From assembly GCA_021793155.1 (NCBI GenBank), contig JAJYTF010000024.1, positions 1 through 64,000 of the forward strand: a DNA stretch of 64,000 nucleotides, in the 5' to 3' direction. Of the stretch, positions 15,947 through 23,420 are shown in pieces. The notes beneath the pieces are model-generated. The model worked only from the letters and a program-made list of their open reading frames with translations. It was not told the origin of the DNA and did no database searches. The position numbers and the translations under genes are program-made. The stretch's first letter is position 1, and the number at the start of each line of letters is the position of its first letter. This DNA is from Pseudomonadota bacterium (lineage in GTDB: Bacteria > Pseudomonadota > Alphaproteobacteria > Rhodospirillales > Magnetospirillaceae).

Positions 15947-16636
15947 TCACGCCGACTCCCAGGTGCGCGGCGGTAGGGTCACAAACGCCGCAAACCAGCG
16001 TTGCCACCAACGAAGCGGCTGCTTGTGGGACGGGTCGGCTTTCTGTGCTGTAACCTCTTCGTTGTGGCAGACGATCATCAGCGCATTCCGTGTGGCTGGT
16101 TCTCCCGCTTCGATGAGCGTGAGGTCGGCCTCGATTTCGCGAATGGTCTCGTCCGATGGATTCTCTCCAGCCCGTACAAGGCGCTCCTGCAGACGGGTGT
16201 ATTGCCGGTAAAAGTCGGTGTGTGACCGAGCTTTGTCCGGCCAGCGAAACGCCAGGCTGACGGTGGCGGCAACCATCACGGTGAGGCTCGCATAGAGAGC
16301 CAGTCCGGTTTGTTTGCCGAGGGCATCCGCGAACGCGGCGCTGCCCCCGACAAGGCTCAGGACCGTCGCGAAATTTTCGAGGCCGCCATAATGGCTGGCA
16401 AGGCGACTGTTGTAGCGTCGGGAGATACCGATGCGAAACCGAATCTCCCAGGCCTTGTCGCCGATCGCTACTTCTTCGTCGGTTGGGGCGGCGGGGCCGG
16501 CGTCGGAAGCGGCGATGTCGTCGTCCCAGGGTTCGGAGCCGGACGCGGCGGCGGAGCCACCGGTGATATCGTCCTTTGGATGCCCTTCGGGCTCGGCGGC
16601 GTTGCGAGGGGGGACATCGAATCTTGTGCGATCCAT
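15947..16636 (-). CDS. Two-TM SLATT-like membrane protein
   Basis: A 229-aa protein. It has an acidic disordered N-terminus (about 1-60) and an amphipathic helix (WEIRFRIGISRRYNSRLASH). Two closely spaced TM helices follow at about 90-110 and 112-132, then a cytosolic helical part with DFYRQYTRLQERL, EADLTLIEAGEP and MIVCHNEEV. This order (helix, TM hairpin, conserved cytosolic helices with a CHNE motif) is the one seen in SLATT-type two-TM proteins that are predicted pore-forming effectors of antiphage systems. No SMODS, SLOG or other sensor gene is next to it, so any defence role is inference. The ribosome site GGAGAAG precedes ATG 16636. Confidence 0.6.
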   Translation of the reverse strand: MDRTRFDVPPRNAAEPEGHPKDDITGGSAAASGSEPWDDDIAASDAGPAAPTDEEVAIGDKAWEIRFRIGISRRYNSRLASHYGGLENFATVLSLVGGSAAFADALGKQTGLALYASLTVMVAATVSLAFRWPDKARSHTDFYRQYTRLQERLVRAGENPSDETIREIEADLTLIEAGEPATRNALMIVCHNEEVTAQKADPSHKQPLRWWQRWFAAFVTLPPRTWESA

Positions 16637-16884
16637 GAGCCCTTCTTCTCCGGCATTCGTATTGTCTCCTGTTAGGCGATCGTCAGGGGACAGGCGGAAC
16701 GGCCCGTTGCGAGCACCCCGTAACTGCCAACCATCGGGCGAACAATATAACCCGATTCGGCTGTGTGGTCACTGCCCTGCGGCGCCCGTGGCGGATGGAT
16801 GCCGCAGCCATCGTGAACAGACCATTGATCCCAGACGAAACAGGCCAGCGTATTGCCGGCCAAACTCTCGATCTGGAGGCAACA

Positions 16885-17310
16885 ATGACGGTTCTTTGCA
16901 AGATGGTTTGCAACGGGGTGAGTTTGAGTAGGGCTGCCGGGGGGAGAGTCGCCTATTTCGACGCCATCGCCGGAGCCAGCGAGAACGCGATCTTCGGCAC
17001 CGGCGCGCCCGACTGTCGCCTATCCATCGCCATCCCCAACGGTGTGGAAATGCCGTTCGTACCGAGCACCGAATATTACTTGAGCTTTGGAACGTCGACG
17101 GATGGCTTCCTGGACGCGGCGACGTTCGGCGCGAAGGTGGTGACGACCTACCGTTCATCGTCCAACCGCGGTCTTCCGAATGGTGCGGTCGAGTTCCGGT
17201 TTGCCGAAGATGCCGACAGCGTGCGCATCGACCTCGACATGACGATGACCGACGCCACGGCGATCGCCTACCTCGGCCAAGTCACCGGTCTGTCGATGAG
17301 CCCTGTCTGA
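16885..17310 (+). CDS. Hypothetical beta-rich element protein
   Basis: A 141-aa protein rich in Gly, Ala, Thr and Asp, with a beta-type pattern (YYLSFGTSTDGFLDAATFG). CTGGAGGC lies before ATG 16885, which fixes the start; the longer frame from 16765 is not needed. It is followed 12 bases later by another beta-rich small protein, so the two likely form an operon. Virion-decoration or receptor-type roles are imaginable, but I recognise no family. Confidence 0.6.
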   Translation: MTVLCKMVCNGVSLSRAAGGRVAYFDAIAGASENAIFGTGAPDCRLSIAIPNGVEMPFVPSTEYYLSFGTSTDGFLDAATFGAKVVTTYRSSSNRGLPNGAVEFRFAEDADSVRIDLDMTMTDATAIAYLGQVTGLSMSPV

Positions 17311-17322
17311 GGACGCGCGACC

Positions 17323-17595
17323 ATGAGCACACTTTGGCAGGATTGCAGCGGAACCATCCCCGCCGGCGGATCCGAGGTTGTTCTGCCGGCCGACAAGAAC
17401 CGGCATGGCCTGTTCTTCGCCAACCCGGACAGTTCCCACACCATGACGGTCTCGGTGGGTAACACCAACATTCCGGTCGCGGCTGGACAGAGCCTGACGC
17501 TCCCGCCCGCTGGCCAGGGGGCGGCGATGTGTCCGTCCAATCAGATCAGCATCAGCGGCAACGCCGGATCGAACTTCGTCGCTGCGCGTTGGTAA
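17323..17595 (+). CDS. Small beta-rich protein, phage-structural-like
   Basis: A 90-aa protein with alternating hydrophobic strands and Gly/Pro turns (GGSEVVLPADKNRHGLFFAN, later NIPVAAGQSLTLPP and ISGNAGSNFVAARW). This composition is common in small head-fibre or decoration proteins of phages, but the assignment is compositional only. It shares direction and probably a transcript with the gene at 16885. Confidence 0.5.
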   Translation: MSTLWQDCSGTIPAGGSEVVLPADKNRHGLFFANPDSSHTMTVSVGNTNIPVAAGQSLTLPPAGQGAAMCPSNQISISGNAGSNFVAARW

Positions 17596-17664
17596 AGAGG
17601 GGCGGGGCTCGCCGTCAGGTGAGCGCGGGCCCGATCCCCTGCGGCCGTGTGGCCGCCTGGCCGC

Positions 17665-18312
17665 CTACAGATAGGCGCTCTTCGGGCATTTCGTTGCGCC
17701 AGGTGCCGGCTTCGGCCGCGGTGGTTCCCAGGCTGGCGCATCGTCTGGGGCGGCCACGAAGGCGACGCGGCCTTCAGTCGTGCGCAAGACCTGCGTCATC
17801 AACTCCTCAAAGCCGGGGATCCAGACACCTGGCTCAGACTCGACGTCGGCAGCCCAGTCTTCGTAGACAACAACGCGCCGATCGGGGGTGTCGCTGTCGA
17901 GCACTACGCCCAATCGTCGTTTCGCCAGTTTCAGCTTCTGAGGCGGTTTCCCTTTGGCGTTGGCTCCCCTTAGGAATTCCAATTGCCTGTTGTAACAGCC
18001 AATCGACAAGCGATTTCCCACCATCTTCATCCCGCCCCGACCGCACCGCGGGCAGATCTCGGCGCCGTAAAACGGTGATCGGTAGACTGGCTTCTCGCCG
18101 GCATGCGCCGCACCGATCGGGCAGGTCCGGCACTTTGCCAGCCGATCAGCCTCTTCACCGCGGGCGGCCTGCGCCTGGTGCCAGCGCTTCTCGCACGCAT
18201 CGATGGCCAGAGATGCCCGCCAGGCCTCACAGCGGAATAGATCCTTCGGGAAGCCGTCAATTCGATGGTAGGTGACGCCGGCGGCACGGCGGCGATCGGT
18301 AGGAGCGTCCAT
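17665..18312 (-). CDS. Cys-rich putative zinc-binding element protein
   Basis: A 215-aa protein. The N-terminal half has Cys pairs in CRTCPIGAAH, ICPRCGRGG and GCYNRQLEF, plus a further Cys (FRCEAW), consistent with one or two zinc sites. The segment SIGCYNRQLEFLRGANAKGK is conserved-looking and probably DNA- or RNA-binding. The C-terminus is Pro-rich (APAWEPPRPKPAPGATKCPK). The start at 18312 has GAGGG about seven bases upstream; the longer frame to 18357 lacks support. A late-transcription-activator-like role would fit a phage-like element but is not shown. Confidence 0.55.
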   Translation of the reverse strand: MDAPTDRRRAAGVTYHRIDGFPKDLFRCEAWRASLAIDACEKRWHQAQAARGEEADRLAKCRTCPIGAAHAGEKPVYRSPFYGAEICPRCGRGGMKMVGNRLSIGCYNRQLEFLRGANAKGKPPQKLKLAKRRLGVVLDSDTPDRRVVVYEDWAADVESEPGVWIPGFEELMTQVLRTTEGRVAFVAAPDDAPAWEPPRPKPAPGATKCPKSAYL

Positions 18313-18448
18313 GTCTGCCCTCGCCCGGTGGTGGGTGAGGGGGCAGTGTCTTGTCACTTCTGATGGGATTGGCGGCGGTCAGATGGCGATGCTGCGGGCC
18401 TCACAACTGCCGGATTCACATGGCGCAACTTTAACGGTACAATTCAGC

Positions 18449-19156
18449 ATGGTTCGGGCAAATCGCACAGATGACGCAACCCGGCGACCGCTCTACTCGG
18501 TAGTGGCGGCGCGCCAGTTGACGTCTGTTCCGACGACCACGATAAAGCGATGGTTGAGCGGCTACACCTACACCTATCAGGGAGAAAGTCGATTCAGCGA
18601 GCCGAAGGTTGGACTTGACCGTCATTCAGTTGATGGCGCCCTGGCACTCAGTTTTCGAGATCTCCTTGAAGTCCGCATAGCGAATGAACTTCGTAGGCAT
18701 GGGTTCGGGTGGAAGACAATACTCGAGGTTCAGAAACTCGGGCAGGAGTCATGGAAGACTGACAGCCCCTTTGCCTTGCGCCGATTGCGTACTGACGGAA
18801 GAAAGCTGTTCGCCGAGGCTGCGGGCCAATCTGGAAAGCGGGGCCTCCTTTTTCGCGTCGGGTCCGGACAGCTCGAATTTGAACAAGTCATCTCTCCCAC
18901 GCTGTGGGACGTCGTCGATTTCACAGATGATGGCGAACCGTTGAGATGGTGGCCGCTCGGCCGGGATGCCCACATCGTCGTGGATCCCGCCACGGGCTTC
19001 GGGCGGCCTGTCGTCGACCAGGGCCAGGTGCCCGTAGAAGTGTTGGTCAGGGCGTTAAGAGCTGAAGGCTCTGCAGAAGCTGTCGCGCGAATGTTTCGCG
19101 TTTCCCCCTTTGTTGTGCTGGAAGCCGAACGGTTCCGGCGGCAGATGGCGGCGTGA
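18449..19156 (+). CDS. DUF433-type antitoxin with N-terminal HTH
   Basis: A 235-aa protein. The N-terminus (YSVVAARQLTSVPTTTIKRW) reads as a MerR-like helix-turn-helix. The C-terminal 60 residues (FGRPVVDQGQVPVEVLVRAL, then VARMFRVSPFVVLEAERFRR) match the DUF433 layout, in which a short DNA-binding domain pairs with a PIN-like toxin. The stop overlaps the start of the next gene by four bases (GTGA), the usual antitoxin-toxin coupling. The start at ATG 18449 is tentative because no strong ribosome site is visible and the frame is open back to 18272. Confidence 0.68.
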   Translation: MVRANRTDDATRRPLYSVVAARQLTSVPTTTIKRWLSGYTYTYQGESRFSEPKVGLDRHSVDGALALSFRDLLEVRIANELRRHGFGWKTILEVQKLGQESWKTDSPFALRRLRTDGRKLFAEAAGQSGKRGLLFRVGSGQLEFEQVISPTLWDVVDFTDDGEPLRWWPLGRDAHIVVDPATGFGRPVVDQGQVPVEVLVRALRAEGSAEAVARMFRVSPFVVLEAERFRRQMAA

Positions 19157-19605
19157 GACTGTTCTTCGACCGCAATCTGTCGCCGGCCCTCGCCACGGCC
19201 AGCAACGCGGTCCTTCAGAGCATGGATAGCTCGGCTGTTTCAGCGTATGACAGGTATCCCGTCGACCCCGGCGATATCGCGTGGATGCAGGAACTCGCCG
19301 GTGAAGGTGGCTGGACGGTTATTACCGCAGATGGCCGAATCCAGCGTGACCCTGTCGAACAGCGGATCTGGCGACAAAGCCAGATGACCACGTTTTTTTT
19401 GGCCGGAGCCTGGCTAGACCAGCCTCTTATCGAACAAAGCTGGCGGCTTCTGCGATGGTTGCCCAGCTTTCGTAGTCATGTCGATGATCATGCCGTCGGT
19501 ACCGGCTTTGTTGTGCCGCTGCGGTACTCTCCAGGGCGGCTTCGGTCGATCTATACGCCCATGACGGTAAGCCGACGCAGGCGCAATGGAAGGCGGGCGC
19601 TGTAG
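19153..19605 (+). CDS. PIN-like (DUF5615/VapC45-type) toxin
   Basis: A 150-aa protein starting at GTG 19153. The N-terminus RLFFDRNLSPALA carries the first acidic residue of the PIN-like fold (Asp 6). WTVITADGRIQRD near residue 55 carries the next acidic site, as in Mut7-C/VapC45-type ribonuclease toxins. By family it would cleave RNA when not held by the upstream DUF433 protein. The pair probably stabilises the element. It lies 26 bp from the 3' end of the convergent integrase gene. Confidence 0.65.
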   Translation: MRLFFDRNLSPALATASNAVLQSMDSSAVSAYDRYPVDPGDIAWMQELAGEGGWTVITADGRIQRDPVEQRIWRQSQMTTFFLAGAWLDQPLIEQSWRLLRWLPSFRSHVDDHAVGTGFVVPLRYSPGRLRSIYTPMTVSRRRRNGRRAL

Positions 19606-19631
19606 GGCCCGCAGAAGACGGGGGAGTTCGG

Positions 19632-20891
19632 TCAGGCGCCTCCACGTTTCCGCAAATATGTGACCTTCTGTTTAGCCGCAGGAGCGAAGGCGCCATTCAG
19701 CGTCTCCGCTGCGATCTTCCTGTCGGCCTCGCTGGTGTGGCTGTAGCGCAGCGCCATCGCCGCCACTGTCCACCCCATGACATCCATGAGGCCGCGCAAC
19801 GGAAGCACACGGGCGAGGCGGGTCGCGGCCATGTGCCGCAAGCTATGGAATGAGAAGCGGTCCAGCGGGTCGCGCCCTTCATTGAGCTTCATCTCTTCGA
19901 CCACAGCGTCGAATGCCGACGGTGCGCAACCGTATTTCCCGCCGCGTTGGTTGGGGAAGACCAACTCGGTCGGCTTGCCGGCGGTCATCGCCTTGAACAT
20001 TGCCTTCAACTCGTCGCCCAATGGCACTGTGCGGGCGTTGCCATTCTTGGTCTTCGGGAATGTCGCTGTTCCGCCCTTCAGATCCAGGTTGCCCCACTTA
20101 AGCCCATAGGCTTCACCAGCTCGGCAGCCGGTTGCTGCGGCGAAGAGAGTCACGCGCCATGCGCCGATATCGCGGACCTTCAGCTTGGCCAACAGCGTCT
20201 GTAATTCCTCGTCGCTGATGACCCGCTGGCGTCGGTTATTCTTCGGCGCGGTCGCCCCAACCATCTTGCCGGTTGGTGGTGCTTCGGTGATGACGCGGCG
20301 CTCCCGGGCGTGCTTCATGATCCGGCGCAACGTCCCAGTGATGTACTCTCGGCTGCGCTCCGACAGGCCGACCGCGGTGATGGTCTTGACCAGATGGTCC
20401 CACTGCTCGATGCCGATGCTGTTGATGGCCAGGTCGCCGAGGGTCGGCATGAGCCAATTCCGCCAGATGTCATCTTCCCGCTTGAAGGCCTTGGCTTTTG
20501 TCGCCTCCGCCCATGGCTTGTAGGTGTTGGTGAAGTAGGTTGAGAGGGTGACGTTGCGCCGCGCGTCTTCCTCGGCTTGGCGCTTAGCCTCTTCCTCGGC
20601 CCGCTGTCGGGCAGCTTCCTCGGCTCTGCGCTTCGCCTCTCCCTCGGCCCGCTCCTGCCGCAACGATGCTGGTCCCTTGCCGCTACGTTTGTTCTCTTTC
20701 AGTTCAGAGCGCTTGACCCTCGCCTTGTCGAGCGTCACCCCTTGGGAAGCCCAGCCAAGGGCCTCTTCGACCAGTTCGCCGTTAACCCGCATGCGAATGG
20801 TGTAGTAACGGTCGGGCATGATCCCGTGCTTGCGGTCGGGATGCTCCCAATACCGAATGCCCTTGTCGGCCTTCTTCCACACCACTGCCAT
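19632..20891 (-). CDS. Tyrosine integrase of the tRNA-Leu element
   Basis: A 419-aa site-specific recombinase. It has an N-terminal arm-binding region followed by a striking Glu/Arg/Ala-rich helix (about 75-110), a core-binding domain (about 115-200), and the catalytic domain. The catalytic residues are Arg in ATGCRAGEAYGLKW, the HxxR pair in HSLRHMAATRL and the nucleophile Tyr in ALRYSHTS. Start 20891 has GGAGG at good spacing; an upstream Met at 20912 is possible. The gene's 5' end faces attR, with candidate arm sites in between. It mediates insertion into tRNA-Leu and, with an AlpA-like partner, excision. Confidence 0.93.
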   Translation of the reverse strand: MAVVWKKADKGIRYWEHPDRKHGIMPDRYYTIRMRVNGELVEEALGWASQGVTLDKARVKRSELKENKRSGKGPASLRQERAEGEAKRRAEEAARQRAEEEAKRQAEEDARRNVTLSTYFTNTYKPWAEATKAKAFKREDDIWRNWLMPTLGDLAINSIGIEQWDHLVKTITAVGLSERSREYITGTLRRIMKHARERRVITEAPPTGKMVGATAPKNNRRQRVISDEELQTLLAKLKVRDIGAWRVTLFAAATGCRAGEAYGLKWGNLDLKGGTATFPKTKNGNARTVPLGDELKAMFKAMTAGKPTELVFPNQRGGKYGCAPSAFDAVVEEMKLNEGRDPLDRFSFHSLRHMAATRLARVLPLRGLMDVMGWTVAAMALRYSHTSEADRKIAAETLNGAFAPAAKQKVTYLRKRGGA

Positions 20892-20910
20892 AGCCCTGAC
20901 CTCCAGTCGC

Positions 20911-20953
20911 ATCCCACTTTTATCCCACTTCTCGGCGTGATGCAATGTGGGAT
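20911..20953. promoter_or_regulatory. Repeats near attR, likely integrase arm-type sites
   Basis: ATCCCACTT repeats at 20911-20919 and 20922-20930 with an 11-bp period, and an inverted GTGGGAT at 20947-20953. They match the TTTATCCCACAT pair near attL. They also overlap the region upstream of the integrase start, so integrase may repress its own promoter when bound. Confidence 0.55.
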
Positions 20954-21046
20954 GGAATGAGGGGCAGTGACGATGACATCCGTTTACAACGGCCAAAGAC
21001 AACGGATTTGTGAGGGTGGATGATGCATGGTGATACCTATTATCGG

Positions 21047-21102
21047 GGACTTAAAATCCGTAGGCTTCGGCCGTGCCGGTTCGAGTCCGGCAGCGGGCAC
21101 CA
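21047..21102 (+). repeat. attR: duplicated tRNA-Leu 3' part
   Basis: Identical over 56 bases to 3501-3556. The sequence before it lacks the acceptor, D-arm and 5' anticodon-stem parts, so it is not a functional tRNA. Host DNA resumes at 21103; 21103-21322 shows no gene. Confidence 0.92.
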
Positions 21103-21322
21103 AGAAATCAATGACTTGGCATGGCACGCCGCGCAGCGTCTGCGGCTTTGGAAGTCTCCAGGACTCACCGAGCGGTCGGCGATTCCGACGATCTGCCGCC
21201 GATCACCGACGGAGTGATGCGTTCGTCGTCGGCGTAATTGGCGGCCCTGTTCCTAATTGCGTAGCGTCACCGGCGAGACGCCGATCCGTCGCGAGAACGC
21301 CGCTTGCGATGGAGCGCGCGCC

Positions 21323-21634
21323 TCAGCGGATATGGATCGGCACGATCACGTTCAGCCCGGCCGGCGGTGGCGCAACGATCATCGCCGGGGGCGGCGCCAC
21401 GATTACCGCCGGCGGCGGTGCGACGATGACCGGGGGCGGCGCATAGGCATAAGGGCCCGGTGCCACGATGACCGGACCGCCGTAGCCGTGGTGATGCCAT
21501 CCCTCGTGCCGGCCATGCCCACCATGCCGCCAATGGCCTTCGTCGGCTGCGGCCATGCCGACGCCGGCGCGGGCCATGACCGCCACCGAGGCCATCGCGA
21601 GCGTGAATTTCCGGATTGCCGGGGCTATCATCAT
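21323..21634 (-). CDS. Secreted His/Pro-rich repeat protein
   Basis: A 103-aa protein with an N-terminal signal peptide (about 1-29, cleavage near MAAADE). A His-rich stretch (HWRHGGHGRHEGWHHHGYGG) follows, then a Pro/Val repeat with unit (V/M)IVAPPPA repeated three to four times. The His run may bind metal; the repeats suggest an extended periplasmic or surface chain. It is the first host gene beyond the element. No enzymatic domain is visible. The start could be either of two adjacent Met codons. Confidence 0.65.
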   Translation of the reverse strand: MMIAPAIRKFTLAMASVAVMARAGVGMAAADEGHWRHGGHGRHEGWHHHGYGGPVIVAPGPYAYAPPPVIVAPPPAVIVAPPPAMIVAPPPAGLNVIVPIHIR

Positions 21635-21836
21635 CGTCTCTCGTCCATTATTCCTAGCGCCCCATCAGGCCGTAGCGCGCCAATGCATGGCGCGACGCTA
21701 CCGACGAGGGGCAAACGCATTGGTTGAGATCATACACGCCTGCCGGTGGCCCGCCGGTGAGAAGACTGTGATCAAACGGTGACGGGAAAACGGATGCGCC
21801 CCGCCGGCAAAGACCATTTTATAAATATGGGTATAC

Positions 21837-21850
21837 TTGAGGAACGTCAA
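21837..21850 (+). promoter_or_regulatory. Fnr/Dnr-like box before regB
   Basis: TTGAG-GAAC-GTCAA differs from the TTGAC-N4-GTCAA palindrome by one base. Its centre is about 67 bases before the regB start, and a weak -10-like TAGACT follows at 21873. This would place it at a class II activator position. Confidence 0.4.
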
Positions 21851-21910
21851 ATCCGCAGGGAAAAGGTGGGGGTAGACTGACGGCCCAGTGATGAAAACGA
21901 AGGGCCAATC

Positions 21911-23248
21911 ATGATGACCGGACGGCGCGACGAGCATCCGCTGCGCACGCGGCTGGGCACGCTGATCCTGATCCGCTGGCTTGCCATCGGCGGGCAGTCG
22001 CTGACGGCCTTGGCCGTGCAGATGACCATCGGCGGGCTAGCCGTCGCCCCGGTGGTGGCGACCATCGGCGCTTCGGCGCTGCTCAACGGGGTGCTGACCC
22101 TGCAAGGCGGCGCCTTCCGGCGCCTCGACCAGCGCACCGCAGCCTGGCACATCGCCTTCGACCTGCTGCAGATCTGCATTCTGGTGGCCCTGACCGGCGG
22201 TCTCAAGAATCCGTTCTGCATCTTCATCATCGGACCCGTGGCCCTGGCCGCCGCAACCTTGCCGGGCCGATCCGCCTTCCTGGTCGCCATTCTGGCCCTT
22301 GCGATGAGCGCGGGCATCACCTGGTGGCATCGACCGCTGCCTTGGCGCGACGTCTTCCTCGTTCCCTCGCTCTATACCTTCGGCATCTGGGTTGCCTTGT
22401 CCCTGGCGATCGGCTCGGTCGCCTATTTCACCTGGCGCATGGCCAGCGAGTCCCGCTCCCTCGACGCGGCCTACGAGGCCAGCCGCGCCGCGCTGCTGCG
22501 GGAACAGCGGGTGGCGGCGGTGGGTGGACTGGCCGCCATGGTGGCCCATGAGCTGAACACGCCGCTGGCCACCGTTTGCCTGGTGGCGCGCGAAGTGACC
22601 GCCCAGATGGCCGAGGACAATCCGCTGCTGGCCGAAATGCAGGTGCTGGTCGGCCAAGCGGAACGATGCCGCGACATCCTGGGCCGGCTGTCGCGCCGGG
22701 GCGAGCGAGAGGCGCTGGTGGGCGAGGAGACGGTGCCGTTTTCCAGCCTGGTGGAGATGGCCGCCGCTCCGCATCGGCAGGAGGGAATCGAATTCGAATT
22801 CTCCGGTTCCCGGTCCGAGGTCGAGCCATGGGTGGTGCGCAGCCCGGAAATCCTGCAGGGTCTGGGCAATCTCCTGCAGAACGCCGCGCAGTTCGCCACG
22901 CGGACGGTCAAGGTGACCACCGACTGGCTTGGCTCGGACGTGTCGGTGCGCATCCACGACGACGGATCGGGCTTCGCCCAACATTTACTCGATCGGCTGG
23001 GGGAACCCTATCTGTCCACCCGTGACGGCGACGGGACTCATTTTGGGCTGGGTATCTTCATCGCCTGTACCCTGTTGTCCCGCACTGGCGCGCGCCTGGC
23101 CTTCGCCAATCATCCGGCGGGGGGCGCGATGGCTACCGTCAGTTGGCGGAAGGCCGATCTCATACCGGCCAACGCCACCCTTGCGCGGCCACAATCGAAC
23201 CGGATGGCCGCGGGTTTGACGCGGCAATCCGCAAAGCCCCGGAACTAG
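21911..23248 (+). CDS. regB: Redox sensor histidine kinase RegB/PrrB/ActS
   Basis: A 445-aa membrane kinase with six predicted TM helices in the first 180 residues. Family hallmarks are present: the quinone-binding loop GGLKNPF (near residue 97), the H-box VAHELNTPLATV, and the redox-active cysteine in QAERCRDIL. ATP-binding N and G boxes follow (NLLQNAAQFA, IHDDGSGF, HFGLGIFI). RegB senses the quinone pool and redox state and phosphorylates RegA to control respiration, photosynthesis and nitrogen metabolism. Its partner regA is not adjacent but at 29759, separated by the porin, cytochrome and Crp/Fnr genes. Identification is by motifs and is strong. Confidence 0.9.
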   Translation: MMTGRRDEHPLRTRLGTLILIRWLAIGGQSLTALAVQMTIGGLAVAPVVATIGASALLNGVLTLQGGAFRRLDQRTAAWHIAFDLLQICILVALTGGLKNPFCIFIIGPVALAAATLPGRSAFLVAILALAMSAGITWWHRPLPWRDVFLVPSLYTFGIWVALSLAIGSVAYFTWRMASESRSLDAAYEASRAALLREQRVAAVGGLAAMVAHELNTPLATVCLVAREVTAQMAEDNPLLAEMQVLVGQAERCRDILGRLSRRGEREALVGEETVPFSSLVEMAAAPHRQEGIEFEFSGSRSEVEPWVVRSPEILQGLGNLLQNAAQFATRTVKVTTDWLGSDVSVRIHDDGSGFAQHLLDRLGEPYLSTRDGDGTHFGLGIFIACTLLSRTGARLAFANHPAGGAMATVSWRKADLIPANATLARPQSNRMAAGLTRQSAKPRN

Positions 23249-23420
23249 CCCGCATTTCTACCACCCGCGTCATTGGCATCGCTTTGCGCGGAGGCGATCC
23301 GATAAGTCGCGCCCTCAGTTGGGCAGCCAAGTCTCAATGCGTTTCGCTCATCGAGACTTGGTATGAGCCCGGGGGTGACGGAAAAATGGGTGGCATCGCC
23401 CGTGAGCGGATGCTGCCGCC

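Larger units (their letters stand above)
3501..21102. mobile_element. Integrated phage/satellite-like element in tRNA-Leu
   Basis: The element is bounded by 56-bp direct repeats of the tRNA-Leu 3' part, giving a 17,546-bp unit. It carries a tyrosine integrase beside the right end, a serine recombinase, two AlpA/excisionase-type regulators, a Toprim plus P-loop replication protein, two tandem structured RNAs, one phage tail-hub-like protein, a SLATT-like membrane protein and a DUF433/PIN toxin-antitoxin pair. I recognise no capsid, portal, terminase, relaxase or type IV secretion gene. The set resembles P4/PICI-type satellites (integrase, AlpA, primase-helicase, RNA immunity), but the hub-like gene is unusual for those, and a degenerate prophage or phage-plasmid cannot be excluded. 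Confidence 0.9.
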
